In this document: in pieces, positions 1 through 7,532 of the stretch
Layout: every line of letters starts with the position of its first letter
Numbering within the stretch: the first letter of the stretch is position 1
NCBI GenBank assembly: GCA_014879435.1
Contig: JACSSB010000265.1
Span: forward strand, 1 to 22,792
DNA: 22,792 nucleotides
Reading direction: 5' to 3'
Origin: Phycisphaerales bacterium
Lineage (GTDB): Bacteria > Pseudomonadota > Gammaproteobacteria > Competibacterales > Competibacteraceae
Program-made: the position numbers and the translations under genes
The notes under the pieces: model-generated
The model's input: the letters and a program-made list of their open reading frames with translations, nothing else
Databases searched by the model: none
Told to the model about the DNA's origin: nothing

Positions 1-50
1 GTGGCGGCGAGGACGATGAAGAAACCGAAGATGACTTTTTCGAGGTTCAT
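1..50 (-). CDS. N-terminal fragment of a small membrane protein (partial, runs off window)
   Basis: Reading the minus strand from an ATG at 50-48, the frame stays open to the window edge and gives about 16 residues that start MNLEKVIFGFFIVLAA. A short polar start followed at once by a hydrophobic stretch is what the first membrane helix of a small inner-membrane protein looks like. From memory it resembles the start of a conserved proteobacterial membrane protein (the DUF6394 type), but so few residues cannot settle the family. No clear Shine-Dalgarno precedes the ATG. The gene would be divergent from tsaB, sharing the 51-193 intergenic region. Confidence 0.45.
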   Translation of the reverse strand, partial: MNLEKVIFGFFIVLAA

Positions 51-106
51 GGCAAGGGGTCCAAGGGCCGGTTTTCCGCAGTAATCCGCAATAAAATGTC
101 CCCATG

Positions 107-134
107 TTCGTTTCGAGGGCATGGGCGCTATGAT
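107..134 (+). promoter_or_regulatory. weak candidate sigma-70 promoter for tsaB
   Basis: TATGAT at 129-134 matches five of six bases of the -10 consensus and lies 60 bases before the tsaB start. The best -35 at a 16-base spacing is TTCGTT (107-112), a poor match. This is an eye-level call with no other support. Confidence 0.22.
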
Positions 135-193
135 ACGGTGAGTTTGCGCAATTTTTTTCGCAACTCCTGAATCTGGGGTTGTTGAGGAGTTTT

Positions 194-877
194 ATGAAAC
201 TACTTGCACTCGATACTGCAACCGAGGCCTGTTCCGCCGCCGTGTGGGTGGATGGTGCGGTGACGGAACGCTATCAATTAGCACCGTGCCGACATACCAC
301 TCTAATTCTACCGATGATCGAAGCCGTGCTGGCCGAAGCCGGGTTGAGTCCAAGGCAATTGGATGCAATCGCCTTTGGGCGTGGACCGGGAGCCTTTACC
401 GGGGTGCGGATCGCGGCCAGTATGGCGCAAGGACTCGCCTTTTCCGTTGATTTACCGGTGGTGCCGGTGTCTACCCTGGCGACGTTGGCGCTGGGTGTGG
501 GCCAGGAGGTCGGGCAGTCACGTCTAGCGGTGGCGCTGGATGCCCGCATGGGCGAGGTTTATTGGGGGACCTATGCGCTGACTGCCGATGATGCCGAGTC
601 GTTGTCGGAGGAGCGGGTGTGTGCGCCAGTGGCTGTGACGGTGCCGGCTGGAGGCGATTGGTTCGGAGCGGGGAGTGGCTGGGGGGTTTACGCAGCGATT
701 TTGTCGAAACAGCTTGCGATCCAGGGCTACTTGGAGGAACGTTATCCACATGCTGGCGATGTAGCCCGATTGGCCGCTGTACCAAGCCGTCGCGCTGACT
801 GGGTCTCTGCAGATTTGGCTTTACCGGTTTATCTGCGTAATCAAGTCGTGGCTGGGCGGGTAACCAGTTCCGGTTAG
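194..877 (+). CDS. tsaB: TsaB, tRNA threonylcarbamoyladenosine biosynthesis subunit
   Basis: TsaB is the Kae1-like partner that, with TsaD and TsaE, transfers the threonylcarbamoyl group to A37 of ANN-decoding tRNAs in the cytoplasm. The 227-residue product is close to the usual length (about 230). It begins MKLLALDTATEACSAAVW, the ASKHA-fold phosphate-1-like strand of this family, and has the family signature GRGPGAFTGVRIA at about residues 63-75. The C-terminal half is more divergent, as is usual in TsaB. I chose the ATG at 194 because GAGGAG (184-189) sits at a good distance before it; an in-frame TTG at 179 would lie upstream of that ribosome binding site. The next gene, rsd, is 125 bases away, so co-transcription is uncertain. 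Confidence 0.93.
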   Translation: MKLLALDTATEACSAAVWVDGAVTERYQLAPCRHTTLILPMIEAVLAEAGLSPRQLDAIAFGRGPGAFTGVRIAASMAQGLAFSVDLPVVPVSTLATLALGVGQEVGQSRLAVALDARMGEVYWGTYALTADDAESLSEERVCAPVAVTVPAGGDWFGAGSGWGVYAAILSKQLAIQGYLEERYPHAGDVARLAAVPSRRADWVSADLALPVYLRNQVVAGRVTSSG

Positions 878-946
878 GCGCGTTTAACGGTTGGAAAGCG
901 CGCCGTCGTTGATTAGCATAAGTGCAAGCCGCGAGTGAGCTTGCGG
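877..946 (+). terminator. two hairpins downstream of tsaB, possible weak terminator
   Basis: The first hairpin pairs GGCGCGTTT (877-885) with AAAGCGCGCC (895-904), with one bulged G. The second pairs CCGCGAG (929-935) with CTTGCGG (940-946) around a four-base loop and includes one G-U pair. Neither is followed by a real T-tract, so rho-independent termination is doubtful. They may instead stabilise the tsaB mRNA end. Confidence 0.25.
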
Positions 947-1002
947 TTATCTCAGGGCAAAAATAAAAATAGAAAGCCGATTCACCACCAAGAGGGTGCT
1001 CT

Positions 1003-1524
1003 ATGAACGCCATAACTTTTGATCCACACAGCAAGGCGCTTCCAGATTTGGTGAGCAAGCTGCTGACAGCTCGTCAGCATAGTCTGGTGTTGTACAACAA
1101 GCTGGCGGCACTAAAACCATTCACTTTAGCCGAGCCGGTGCAACATCTGTTGCGGCAATTCCGTCAATCGCTGGTGGACTATCTGGCGCTAGGGCCGTTT
1201 GAGCTTTATCAGGCGCTGGAAGATCAGCCGATGGATTCACCCTATCGCACGGCCCGCGATCTAGCACGACGGCTTTATGCTCCGATTGCGCGCACTACTC
1301 AGGTAGCGCTGGCTTTTCACGACCGCTATGACAGTGACTCATCCACCACCGATCTGACCGAACTGCGCCAGGATCTATCGCCATTGGGCGAGAGTTTGGC
1401 AGAGCGGATCGAACTGGAGGACCGGATCGTGGCGGCGGTGGACGGTGCCACGCGACCGTGGCAGTCGGGAATCCCGCTAGAACTGGGACCGGTCTCAATA
1501 GCCGCGCAGCCAGTCGGGTCTTAA
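1003..1524 (+). CDS. rsd: Rsd/AlgQ family anti-sigma-70 regulator
   Basis: Rsd binds region 4 of the housekeeping sigma factor RpoD and helps switch RNA polymerase to alternative sigma factors in stationary phase; the Pseudomonas homologue is AlgQ. The 173-residue, all-helical product carries the family core: a basic start to the second helix with the HSLVLYNKL segment (residues 26-34), LVDYLALGPFELYQ (57-70), and the late acidic helix ERIELEDRI. Its length fits the family (about 155-165 residues) with a slightly longer, low-complexity tail. A GAGGG at 989-993 lies properly before the ATG. The stop lies inside the end of the convergent radical SAM gene, giving a 30-base tail-to-tail overlap. 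Assignment is from recalled family sequence features and is fairly secure. Confidence 0.85.
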   Translation: MNAITFDPHSKALPDLVSKLLTARQHSLVLYNKLAALKPFTLAEPVQHLLRQFRQSLVDYLALGPFELYQALEDQPMDSPYRTARDLARRLYAPIARTTQVALAFHDRYDSDSSTTDLTELRQDLSPLGESLAERIELEDRIVAAVDGATRPWQSGIPLELGPVSIAAQPVGS

Positions 1525-2376
1525 GCTCAGTTGGCCTGCCAGGGCAGCCGTCAGTATATCCAGCAAACGCTCGCGATCCTGTGGCAGCGTTCCAGCCAGC
1601 GCCAGGGCGTTGGAGGCGTGATTAGAGCGGAAGGTGAGCGGCGCGGGTGGCTGCAGTCTTGCGATCAGTCGCGCCTGTTCCTCCAAAAGGGCCTGATCAT
1701 CTTGCAATTGAAACGGCTCGCGGAATTTGCGATGAAATTCCTCATGGATCGATGGATCGATCATCAGTTGCAAGGTGGACAGATAATCCAGCGCAACTTG
1801 GTTGACCAAATCGGCTGTGGCGTCGATATGTTCTCGCCAATAGCGCTGGCCACCTAGACCTAGAATCACCGTCGCCGACAGGGTGAGCCCAGCCTGCTTA
1901 GCCTTGGTGAGTCCGGTGATCATTACTTCCGGCGTTGCGCCCTTGCTGATCCGTTTGAGCAGATCAGCCGAGCCGGTTTCGATGCCGTAGTACAGCAGCG
2001 TCAACCCAGCTTCCCGCAGTTGTCGTAACTCATCCACCGATTTTTTGAGCAGATTAGCGGGCAGGGCGTAGCTGGCAACACGCTCCAAGCGAGGAAAAGT
2101 AGCTGATAAAATGTTCAGGATTTCCAGAAGATGCTCGGTTGGTGCGGCCAATGCATCGCCATCGGCCAGAAAGACCCGCCGCACACCCGGATACGCCCGC
2201 GCTATCGTCTGAATTTCGGCCCGAATGGACTCCAGTGATCGAACAACGAATTGCTTGGTCCGATACATTGAGCAGAAGCTACAGCGATTGAAGCTGCAAC
2301 CCAGAGTCACTTGCAGGATGAAGCTGTTGGCTTCGGAGGGTGGCCGCCACAGCGGCATGTCGTAATCAATCAGCAT
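1495..2376 (-). CDS. radical SAM enzyme with CX4CX2C cluster motif
   Basis: This 293-residue protein has a radical SAM TIM-barrel pattern. The 4Fe-4S motif is C27-SFNR-C32-SF-C35, i.e. CX4CX2C and not the canonical CX3CX2C; I recall a subgroup of uncharacterised radical SAM proteins with the same GCSxNxCxFC motif. Further barrel elements follow: RRVFLADGDAL (SAM-contacting strand 2 region), LLYYGIETGS, and VILGLGG. No second cysteine cluster, B12-binding or TRAM domain is present, so it is not a MiaB-type enzyme and the substrate is unknown. The ATG at 2376 is preferred over GTG at 2385 because GGAG lies about ten bases before the ATG but directly abuts the GTG. It is divergent from the thioesterase gene and convergent with rsd. 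Confidence 0.82.
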   Translation of the reverse strand: MLIDYDMPLWRPPSEANSFILQVTLGCSFNRCSFCSMYRTKQFVVRSLESIRAEIQTIARAYPGVRRVFLADGDALAAPTEHLLEILNILSATFPRLERVASYALPANLLKKSVDELRQLREAGLTLLYYGIETGSADLLKRISKGATPEVMITGLTKAKQAGLTLSATVILGLGGQRYWREHIDATADLVNQVALDYLSTLQLMIDPSIHEEFHRKFREPFQLQDDQALLEEQARLIARLQPPAPLTFRSNHASNALALAGTLPQDRERLLDILTAALAGQLSLRPDWLRGY

Positions 2377-2552
2377 CAAGAACACGCTCCAAACTTGAGT
2401 ATCGCCAATCTATTGGGTGTAAGAACTGCCGCAGTCTGCTTTTTCTCGATAATCGTTTACAATCCCCGCCGCGACTATAGTTCTTTTATGATGATTATTA
2501 AGTTAAAGCATTAATTTATAAAGAAGATTATAACTTTTTATCGAGATGGCGT

Positions 2553-2993
2553 ATGGCACGAATTAAATTGGATCTGCCCACAGATTTTTTGTTTGTCACC
2601 GAGATGCAGGTACGGATTACCGATGTGAATTATGGTGGGCATATGGGGAATGATTCCCTGCTGGGTTTATTGCATGAGGCGCGATTTCGCTTCATGGCGC
2701 ATTACGGCTTACGTGAGTTGGACGTAGACGGCCTGGGGCTCATCATCGCCGACAGCGTCATCGTCTACAAGTCCGAGGCATTTTCTGGCGAAGTCCTGAA
2801 GATCGCGGTGGCACTCGTGGATTTCAACGCCTATGGCTGCGATTTCGTTTACCAGGTGACTGAAAAAACCAGCGGGCGCGAAGTGGCACGAGCCAAGACG
2901 GGGATCGTGTTCTTCGACTATCAGCAGCGAGCGGTGGCGAAAATACCTCAAATCTTCCTGGATCTGTTTCCGCCCAAGGCGGTGACGGCTTGA
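2553..2993 (+). CDS. hotdog-fold acyl-CoA thioesterase (4HBT/FadM-like)
   Basis: The 146-residue product has the length and start of the 4-hydroxybenzoyl-CoA thioesterase-like hotdog family, which hydrolyses acyl-CoA or related thioesters in the cytoplasm. The segment VRITDVNYGGHMGN (residues 20-33) corresponds to the family's VRYADTDxxGHVNN region, with D24 in the position of the usual catalytic acid and H30/N33 conserved. It is followed by the long central helix LLGLLHEARFRFM and the strand-rich half ending VFFDYQQR. The substrate cannot be read from sequence. The 176-base gap upstream is AT-rich and must hold its promoter and that of the divergent radical SAM gene, but I see no convincing pair of boxes. 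A GTPase gene starts ten bases after its stop, so the two may be co-transcribed. Confidence 0.8.
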   Translation: MARIKLDLPTDFLFVTEMQVRITDVNYGGHMGNDSLLGLLHEARFRFMAHYGLRELDVDGLGLIIADSVIVYKSEAFSGEVLKIAVALVDFNAYGCDFVYQVTEKTSGREVARAKTGIVFFDYQQRAVAKIPQIFLDLFPPKAVTA

Positions 2994-3003
2994 ATCTTTC
3001 TCG

Positions 3004-4590
3004 ATGAAGTTTCTTTCACTGCTGCGTCACTTCGGTATTGATACGTCCGAGCCTGCGTCCGATAAGAGCGTGAAGCCGCCAACTGCCCGCGCTTGGTTGC
3101 CGGTGCGCCTGTTGCTGTCGGTGGGTGCGAGCATCGGTGTGGCCATGTTGTTGGTGCTGATGCTGTACATTACCGATCTTGGATTGTCGGTGTGGGAGCG
3201 CATGCAGCGGGCACCGACCGCATTCTGGGTGATTTACCTGCTGCTACTGGTCCTGCTGAGCGGAGTAGGCGCCTACCTAGTCTGGCGGGTATCGCGGCTG
3301 GGGCGACCGACAGATAAATCTCGCCGGATCACTCTCGCCAAGCCACCGGACGAAGCCAGCCTACGCGAGCAATTGGAGCGACGCGAAGCGGCAGGGGTGA
3401 CGGTTGATGCCATTCGCCAGGAGTTGGATGAGCTGCAGCGGCGGCGGGCGGCCGGTGAAATCATCGTGGCGGTGTTTGGCGAGATCAGCGTTGGCAAATC
3501 GTCCCTGATCCGTGCCTTGTTGCCGGGTACTGATCTTGCGGTCGATGTGCGCGGAGGCACCACCCGACAGGTCACTGATTACACCTGGACCAGCGCGGCT
3601 GGTGATCGACTGATTTTGAGCGATCTGCCCGGACTGAACGAAGCAGACGGTACGCTGGATCGGATGGCACGCGACGAAGCGCTGCGGGCGCATGTAGTGA
3701 TCTACGTCTGCGATGGTGATCTGACCCGTGATCAATATCAGGCACTGCGGGTGCTGGTGGATCTGGGGAGTCCAGTGATTTTGGCCTTGAATAAGATCGA
3801 CCGTCTCGTCGCCACGGAAGTGGACTTAGTGCGGGCACGCCTGAGCGAACGTGTGGGTGAGGGGGTCGAAGTGGCTTCGGTACAGTGCGGTGGGACGGAA
3901 GAGGTCACCCGTATCTATCACGATGGTCGCGAAGAAACCGTATTGCGCGAGCGCAAGCCGCAAGTCGGGGAACTGCGTCATGCCCTGCAGCACTATCTCG
4001 ATACCGACCCACAAGTTCTGGACAGCTTGCGCGATACGGCAGTGTTTGTGCTGGCCCAGCAAAAGCTGGACGAAGCGGTGGCTCAGTACCGGCGCCAGCG
4101 TGCGGATGAGATCGTCCAAGGTTATTCCCGCAAGGCGGTATTTGGCGCGCTGGCAGCGGTCGGACCAGGAACCGATGTCCTGATTCAGGGCTATTTGGGT
4201 ATCCGACTGCTCAAGGAACTGTGCGCGTTGTATGAAGTCTCGGCAAGCGAAGTCGATATGCAGCGCTTCCTGGATTTGGCCGGCAATCAGATCAAGCGCA
4301 GCTTTAATCTGTTGCTGGCATTGGTTGGTAACGTATTCAAGGCTTTTCCAGGGATGGGTACGGTGGTGGGCGGCATGCTACATGCTGTGGCCTATGGTTT
4401 GATATTTGAAAGCTTGGGGAAGGCGGTGGCCCGCTCGCTGGAAAGCCGGGGAGAACTGGTCAGTGGACCCACTCTGCGGATGCTCGAGGATGATTTGAGT
4501 GAAAATCTGGAAGCGCGTGCAAAACGTTTGGCCCTCTTGGTTTGGGAACGGCAGCGAGGCAATGAAAACGCGGGAAACACGACCGGCTGA
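3004..4590 (+). CDS. membrane-anchored Era/dynamin-like GTPase with DUF697-like tail
   Basis: This 528-residue protein has two predicted membrane helices near the N-terminus (about 34-56 and 74-95), a charged helical linker, then a complete G domain: Walker A GEISVGKSS (159-167), switch I threonines GGTT (184-187), DLPG (207-210) and NKID (263-266). Residues about 385-510 form a hydrophobic helical region (AVFGALAAVGPGTDVLIQGYL and on) of the DUF697/YcjF type, which interacts with or inserts into membranes. The architecture resembles the YcjX/YcjF-like and other TRAFAC GTPases thought to act at the inner membrane, but no substrate or process is known. The next gene encodes a soluble paralogue that starts inside this one's last 29 bases, suggesting translational coupling and a paired complex. 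No strong ribosome binding site precedes the start. Confidence 0.82.
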   Translation: MKFLSLLRHFGIDTSEPASDKSVKPPTARAWLPVRLLLSVGASIGVAMLLVLMLYITDLGLSVWERMQRAPTAFWVIYLLLLVLLSGVGAYLVWRVSRLGRPTDKSRRITLAKPPDEASLREQLERREAAGVTVDAIRQELDELQRRRAAGEIIVAVFGEISVGKSSLIRALLPGTDLAVDVRGGTTRQVTDYTWTSAAGDRLILSDLPGLNEADGTLDRMARDEALRAHVVIYVCDGDLTRDQYQALRVLVDLGSPVILALNKIDRLVATEVDLVRARLSERVGEGVEVASVQCGGTEEVTRIYHDGREETVLRERKPQVGELRHALQHYLDTDPQVLDSLRDTAVFVLAQQKLDEAVAQYRRQRADEIVQGYSRKAVFGALAAVGPGTDVLIQGYLGIRLLKELCALYEVSASEVDMQRFLDLAGNQIKRSFNLLLALVGNVFKAFPGMGTVVGGMLHAVAYGLIFESLGKAVARSLESRGELVSGPTLRMLEDDLSENLEARAKRLALLVWERQRGNENAGNTTG

Positions 4591-5869
4591 CGGCGATGAA
4601 CATCTGACCCTGGCCCGCGAGAGTCTGCGTGAACTGCTAGACGATCGTCGGGTGCCAACGCCAGTGCGGGCAGCATTGGCGGAGGAATACCAGCAACTGC
4701 AACAGTTATTGGAAAAAATCGAACAGGGTCATATTCATATTGCCGTATTCGGGCGGGTCAGCGTCGGCAAGTCGGCATTGCTCAATGCCTTGCTGGGTGA
4801 GATACGATTCTCGACCAGCCCGCTGCATGGTGAAACCACCCGCGCCTCTCACGCCCGCTGGCAGGAATACGATGCGGGTGGCGTGTTTCTGATCGATACC
4901 CCCGGCATTAACGAAGTATCTGGTGAAACCCGCGAGCAACTGGCCCACGATGTGGCGAGCCGTAGCGATCTGGTTATGTTCGTGGTCGATGGCGATATCA
5001 CCGATACCGAACTGAGGGCGTTGCAGCAGGTGAAGGGAGTGGCCCAACGACTGGTGTTGGTGCTGAATAAGATTGATCGCTATACCCAAAGCGACCGTGA
5101 GTTATTGCTGGAAACCCTGCGCCAGCGTACCGCGGGTTTGATTCAGCCACAGGATATTCTGACCGCCGCCGCGCAGCCGACAGAGCGTATCGTGATTCTG
5201 GTGGACGCCGAAGGCAACGAAACTGAAACCCGCCGTCGTCCGGCCGCCGATGTGACCGCGCTGCGCGAACGGATCTGGGACATCCTTAAGGCGGAAGGCA
5301 AGACCATGGCGGCGCTCAACGCAGGCTTGTTCGCCGGTCGTTTTTCGGATCGCCTGACGCGGGAGATCGTCAGCATCCGTCGTGATCTGGCTGAGAAAGT
5401 GGTGCGTAAGTACTGCTTGGCCAAGGGTGTGGCGGTGGCGCTCAATCCCATCCCGGTTGCCGATATCTTGGCGGCGGTAGCCACTGATGCGGCGATGATG
5501 GTGCATTTAAGCCGGGTCTACGGTTTGCCAATCAGTCGGGTCGAGGCCGGTGCCCTGCTCAAGACCATTTTCACCCAGTTAGTCTTTCTGATGGGCACGG
5601 TTTGGGGCATGAATCTGGTAGCGGCGGCCTTGAAGGGTATCAGTTTGGGGTTATCGACTCTGGTGACCGCTGGTGCGCAGGGTGCAGTCGCTTGGTACGG
5701 GACTTATGTGGTCGGCCGCGCCGCCGAGCAGTATTTCGCCCAAGGCAAATCCTGGGGCGAGGGCGGACCGAAGCGGGTGGTGCAGGATATTCTTGATAGC
5801 TTGGATCGCGAATCACTATTGGCACAGGCCCGCGACGACATTCTGGCGCGCCTGAAGCCGCTGCTATGA
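4562..5869 (+). CDS. Era-like GTPase, DUF697-like tail, paralogue of the upstream gene
   Basis: The 435-residue product shares its plan with the preceding GTPase but lacks the N-terminal membrane helices. It starts with a charged helical segment, then Walker A GRVSVGKSA (64-72), switch I ETT (91-93), DTPG (112-115) and NKID (169-172). The C-terminal half (from about 285) is the hydrophobic DUF697-like region with VAVALNPIPVADILAAVATDA and several long apolar stretches, so membrane association is likely. I chose the ATG at 4562: GAGGC lies just before it, and the open frame upstream is only the shadow of the previous gene. The 29-base overlap with that gene favours co-translation in stoichiometric amounts. 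The cellular role is unknown. Confidence 0.82.
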   Translation: MKTRETRPADGDEHLTLARESLRELLDDRRVPTPVRAALAEEYQQLQQLLEKIEQGHIHIAVFGRVSVGKSALLNALLGEIRFSTSPLHGETTRASHARWQEYDAGGVFLIDTPGINEVSGETREQLAHDVASRSDLVMFVVDGDITDTELRALQQVKGVAQRLVLVLNKIDRYTQSDRELLLETLRQRTAGLIQPQDILTAAAQPTERIVILVDAEGNETETRRRPAADVTALRERIWDILKAEGKTMAALNAGLFAGRFSDRLTREIVSIRRDLAEKVVRKYCLAKGVAVALNPIPVADILAAVATDAAMMVHLSRVYGLPISRVEAGALLKTIFTQLVFLMGTVWGMNLVAAALKGISLGLSTLVTAGAQGAVAWYGTYVVGRAAEQYFAQGKSWGEGGPKRVVQDILDSLDRESLLAQARDDILARLKPLL

Positions 5870-5903
5870 CGACTCCCTTCACACTGATTTAGGAGAAATC
5901 TGC

Positions 5904-6563
5904 ATGGCTTATCATCATCGCTATCTGGATAACAGCCCGCTGTCGCTGCCCATTGGCAAGATCGTTTGCGTCGGTCGCAACTACCTTGATCATGTCCGCG
6001 AACTCAATAACACTGTGTCAGAAACCCCCATGCTGTTCATGAAGCCAACCACCGCACTGCTCGGGCTGGATGAGCCGATCCACTTGCCTGAACAGCGGGG
6101 TTCTTGCCACCACGAAGTGGAGTTAGCGGTGCTGGTGGGTCGAGAGCTGCGTAACGCGAGTGCAGAGGCTGCCCGTGAAGCCGTGGCCGGTTATGGCATC
6201 GCTTTGGATCTAACCCTGCGCGATGTGCAGAATGAACTGAAGGCCAAAGGCCATCCCTGGGAAGTGGCCAAAGCTTTCGATGGCGCCTGCCCACTGTCGC
6301 CGTTCCTGAAACCGGAAGCGTTGCCCGAACCCCAGGCGACCGCGCTAGAATTACAAATCAATGGTGAGGTCCGCCAGCAAGGCAATACCGAGCAGATGAT
6401 ATTCGGCATTTTCGATCTCATGGCCTATATGTCCACCCATTTCACCTTGCAACCGGGCGATGTGGTCCTGACTGGTACCCCTGCCGGTGTGGGTCCGCTC
6501 GCTTCGGGTGATGTGCTGACACTCCGTTTGGCGAGCCACGATTTCAGCGCGCAAGTCGCCTGA
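5904..6563 (+). CDS. fumarylacetoacetate hydrolase family protein, YcgM/FAHD1-like
   Basis: The 219 residues align end to end, from memory, with E. coli YcgM and the FAHD1 acylpyruvase/oxaloacetate decarboxylase group. Signature parts are KIVCVGRNYLDHVRE (19-33), CHHEVELAVLVGRELR (68-83) whose E71 and E73 and the later D102 in GIALDLTLRDVQ bind the divalent metal, WEVAKAFDGACP (119-130), and the C-terminal VVLTGTPAGVGPL. The likely reaction is C-C bond hydrolysis or decarboxylation of small 2-oxo acids such as acylpyruvates or oxaloacetate. AGGAG (5891-5895) precedes the ATG by eight bases. It lies 34 bases after the GTPase pair and could be the distal gene of that transcript, though no functional link is apparent. 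Confidence 0.9.
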   Translation: MAYHHRYLDNSPLSLPIGKIVCVGRNYLDHVRELNNTVSETPMLFMKPTTALLGLDEPIHLPEQRGSCHHEVELAVLVGRELRNASAEAAREAVAGYGIALDLTLRDVQNELKAKGHPWEVAKAFDGACPLSPFLKPEALPEPQATALELQINGEVRQQGNTEQMIFGIFDLMAYMSTHFTLQPGDVVLTGTPAGVGPLASGDVLTLRLASHDFSAQVA

Positions 6564-6624
6564 ATCGCGTCCTGTAGCATGCATGCATCGTGACTGAAGC
6601 GTAGCCCCGAATCGTTCTCCAGAC

Positions 6625-7203
6625 ATGAATATCCTGCTTGTTTATGCCCATCCCAATCCGCGCAGTTTCAATCGGGCCATTCTGGAAACGATTGATGCCG
6701 AGCTATGCCAACGGGGGCACGCGACTCGTATTCGCGATCTGTATCAGATGCAGTTTCGATCAGTGCTGGATGGTGAAGATCTGATCCGTTATTGGCGCGG
6801 TGAATTGCCGGAAGACATCCGTCAAGAACAGGAGCTCATCCTCTGGGCACAAGGGCTGGTCTTTATTTATCCGATCTGGTGGTTTGGTCCACCCGCCATC
6901 TTGAAAGGCTGGATCGACCGCGTATTCGTGCGCAAATTCGCTTTCGACTTCAGCGAAGCGGGAATGCAGGGTTTACTGACGCATGATAAGGCTTTGATCA
7001 TCAATACCTTGGGTGGTGACGAGGCGAGCTATCGACAGCAGCGCTGGCACGAATTGCTGGTGCGGCCGATCAGCGAGGGGATTTTGGAGACCTGCGGTGT
7101 TTGTCAGGTTCGCCATCACGCCTTCTATCGGGTTCCGACCGTCTCACCAGCCGAGCGACAGGCGATGCTGGCTGAAGTGCGTGAATTGGCCACAGAGTTT
7201 TAG
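6625..7203 (+). CDS. NAD(P)H:quinone oxidoreductase, flavodoxin-2 fold
   Basis: This 192-residue protein is a Flavodoxin_2-type FMN/FAD quinone reductase (the MdaB/KefF/YwrO group), which reduces quinones by two electrons in the cytoplasm. Evidence: the N-terminal phosphate-binding strand and loop NILLVYAHPNPRSFNRAI (2-19), and the flavin-contacting segment LVFIYPIWWFGPPAILKGWIDRVF (78-101, given here by its ends and WW at 85-86). The length fits the family. No Kef potassium channel gene is nearby, so a KefF role is not supported. No good Shine-Dalgarno precedes the ATG, which leaves some doubt on the exact start, although the first residues match the family start well. The double-hairpin repeats begin 26 bases after its stop. 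Confidence 0.87.
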   Translation: MNILLVYAHPNPRSFNRAILETIDAELCQRGHATRIRDLYQMQFRSVLDGEDLIRYWRGELPEDIRQEQELILWAQGLVFIYPIWWFGPPAILKGWIDRVFVRKFAFDFSEAGMQGLLTHDKALIINTLGGDEASYRQQRWHELLVRPISEGILETCGVCQVRHHAFYRVPTVSPAERQAMLAEVRELATEF

Positions 7204-7228
7204 CTCAGGAAGATACTCTGTTGGATGC

Positions 7229-7319
7229 AACATGGATCATCACTCCCGCGTAGGCGGGAGTCCAGAAGCGACGACATACATGGTTTCCTGGATTCCCGCT
7301 TTCGCGGGAATGACGTTTT
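7229..7319. repeat. double-hairpin REP/BIME-like repeat, copy 1
   Basis: This unit carries two palindromes: ACTCCCGC...GCGGGAGT (7242-7261) and ATTCCCGC...GCGGGAAT (7292-7311), joined by about 30 bases and ending GACGTTTT. The stretch is almost identical to copy 2. The spurious protein reading of such elements (VIPAKAGIQ) is a familiar sign of dispersed palindromic repeats in proteobacterial genomes. Confidence 0.9.
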
Positions 7320-7356
7320 CATCTTTTAATCTAGAATCGACGTCATATTAGCTCTG

Positions 7357-7449
7357 CAACATGGATCGTCACTCCCGCGCAGGCGGGAGTCCAGAAGCGA
7401 CGACATACATGGTTTCCTGGATTCCCGCTTTCGCGGGAATGACGTTTTT
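7357..7449. repeat. double-hairpin REP/BIME-like repeat, copy 2
   Basis: A second copy in direct orientation, starting CAACATGGATC and ending GACGTTTTTA. It differs from copy 1 at a handful of bases, for example CGCGCAGG in place of CGCGTAGG in the first hairpin (7371-7390). The second hairpin is at 7421-7440. A unique spacer of about 37 bases separates it from copy 1. Confidence 0.9.
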
Positions 7450-7520
7450 ATCCCCGCGCAGGCGGGAGTCCAGAAGCGGTGATACGTAATGCCAACTGGA
7501 TTCCCGCTTTCGTGAGAATG
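7450..7520. repeat. degenerate third copy of the double-hairpin repeat
   Basis: Directly abutting copy 2, this copy lacks the leader (CAACATGGATC) and has a diverged middle. The first hairpin is nearly intact (about 7452-7469). The second arm has decayed to TTCCCGCTTTCGTGAGAA, so its hairpin is weakened. It lies 13 bases beyond the end of the SDR gene, so the whole array sits between two convergent genes. Confidence 0.8.
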
Positions 7521-7532
7521 CCGTTCCCGCCC

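Noticed and set aside
471..1058. A 195-codon minus-strand open frame opposite tsaB and rsd
   Set aside because: It runs antisense to tsaB, the intergenic region and the rsd start, is rich in Pro, Arg and Ser as expected for a shadow of GC-rich genes, and has no recognisable domain.
7229..7520. Possible CRISPR array
   Set aside because: Only two to three copies of a unit near 90 bases, with internal palindromes and no regular unique spacers of 30-40 bases between short repeats; no cas genes nearby.
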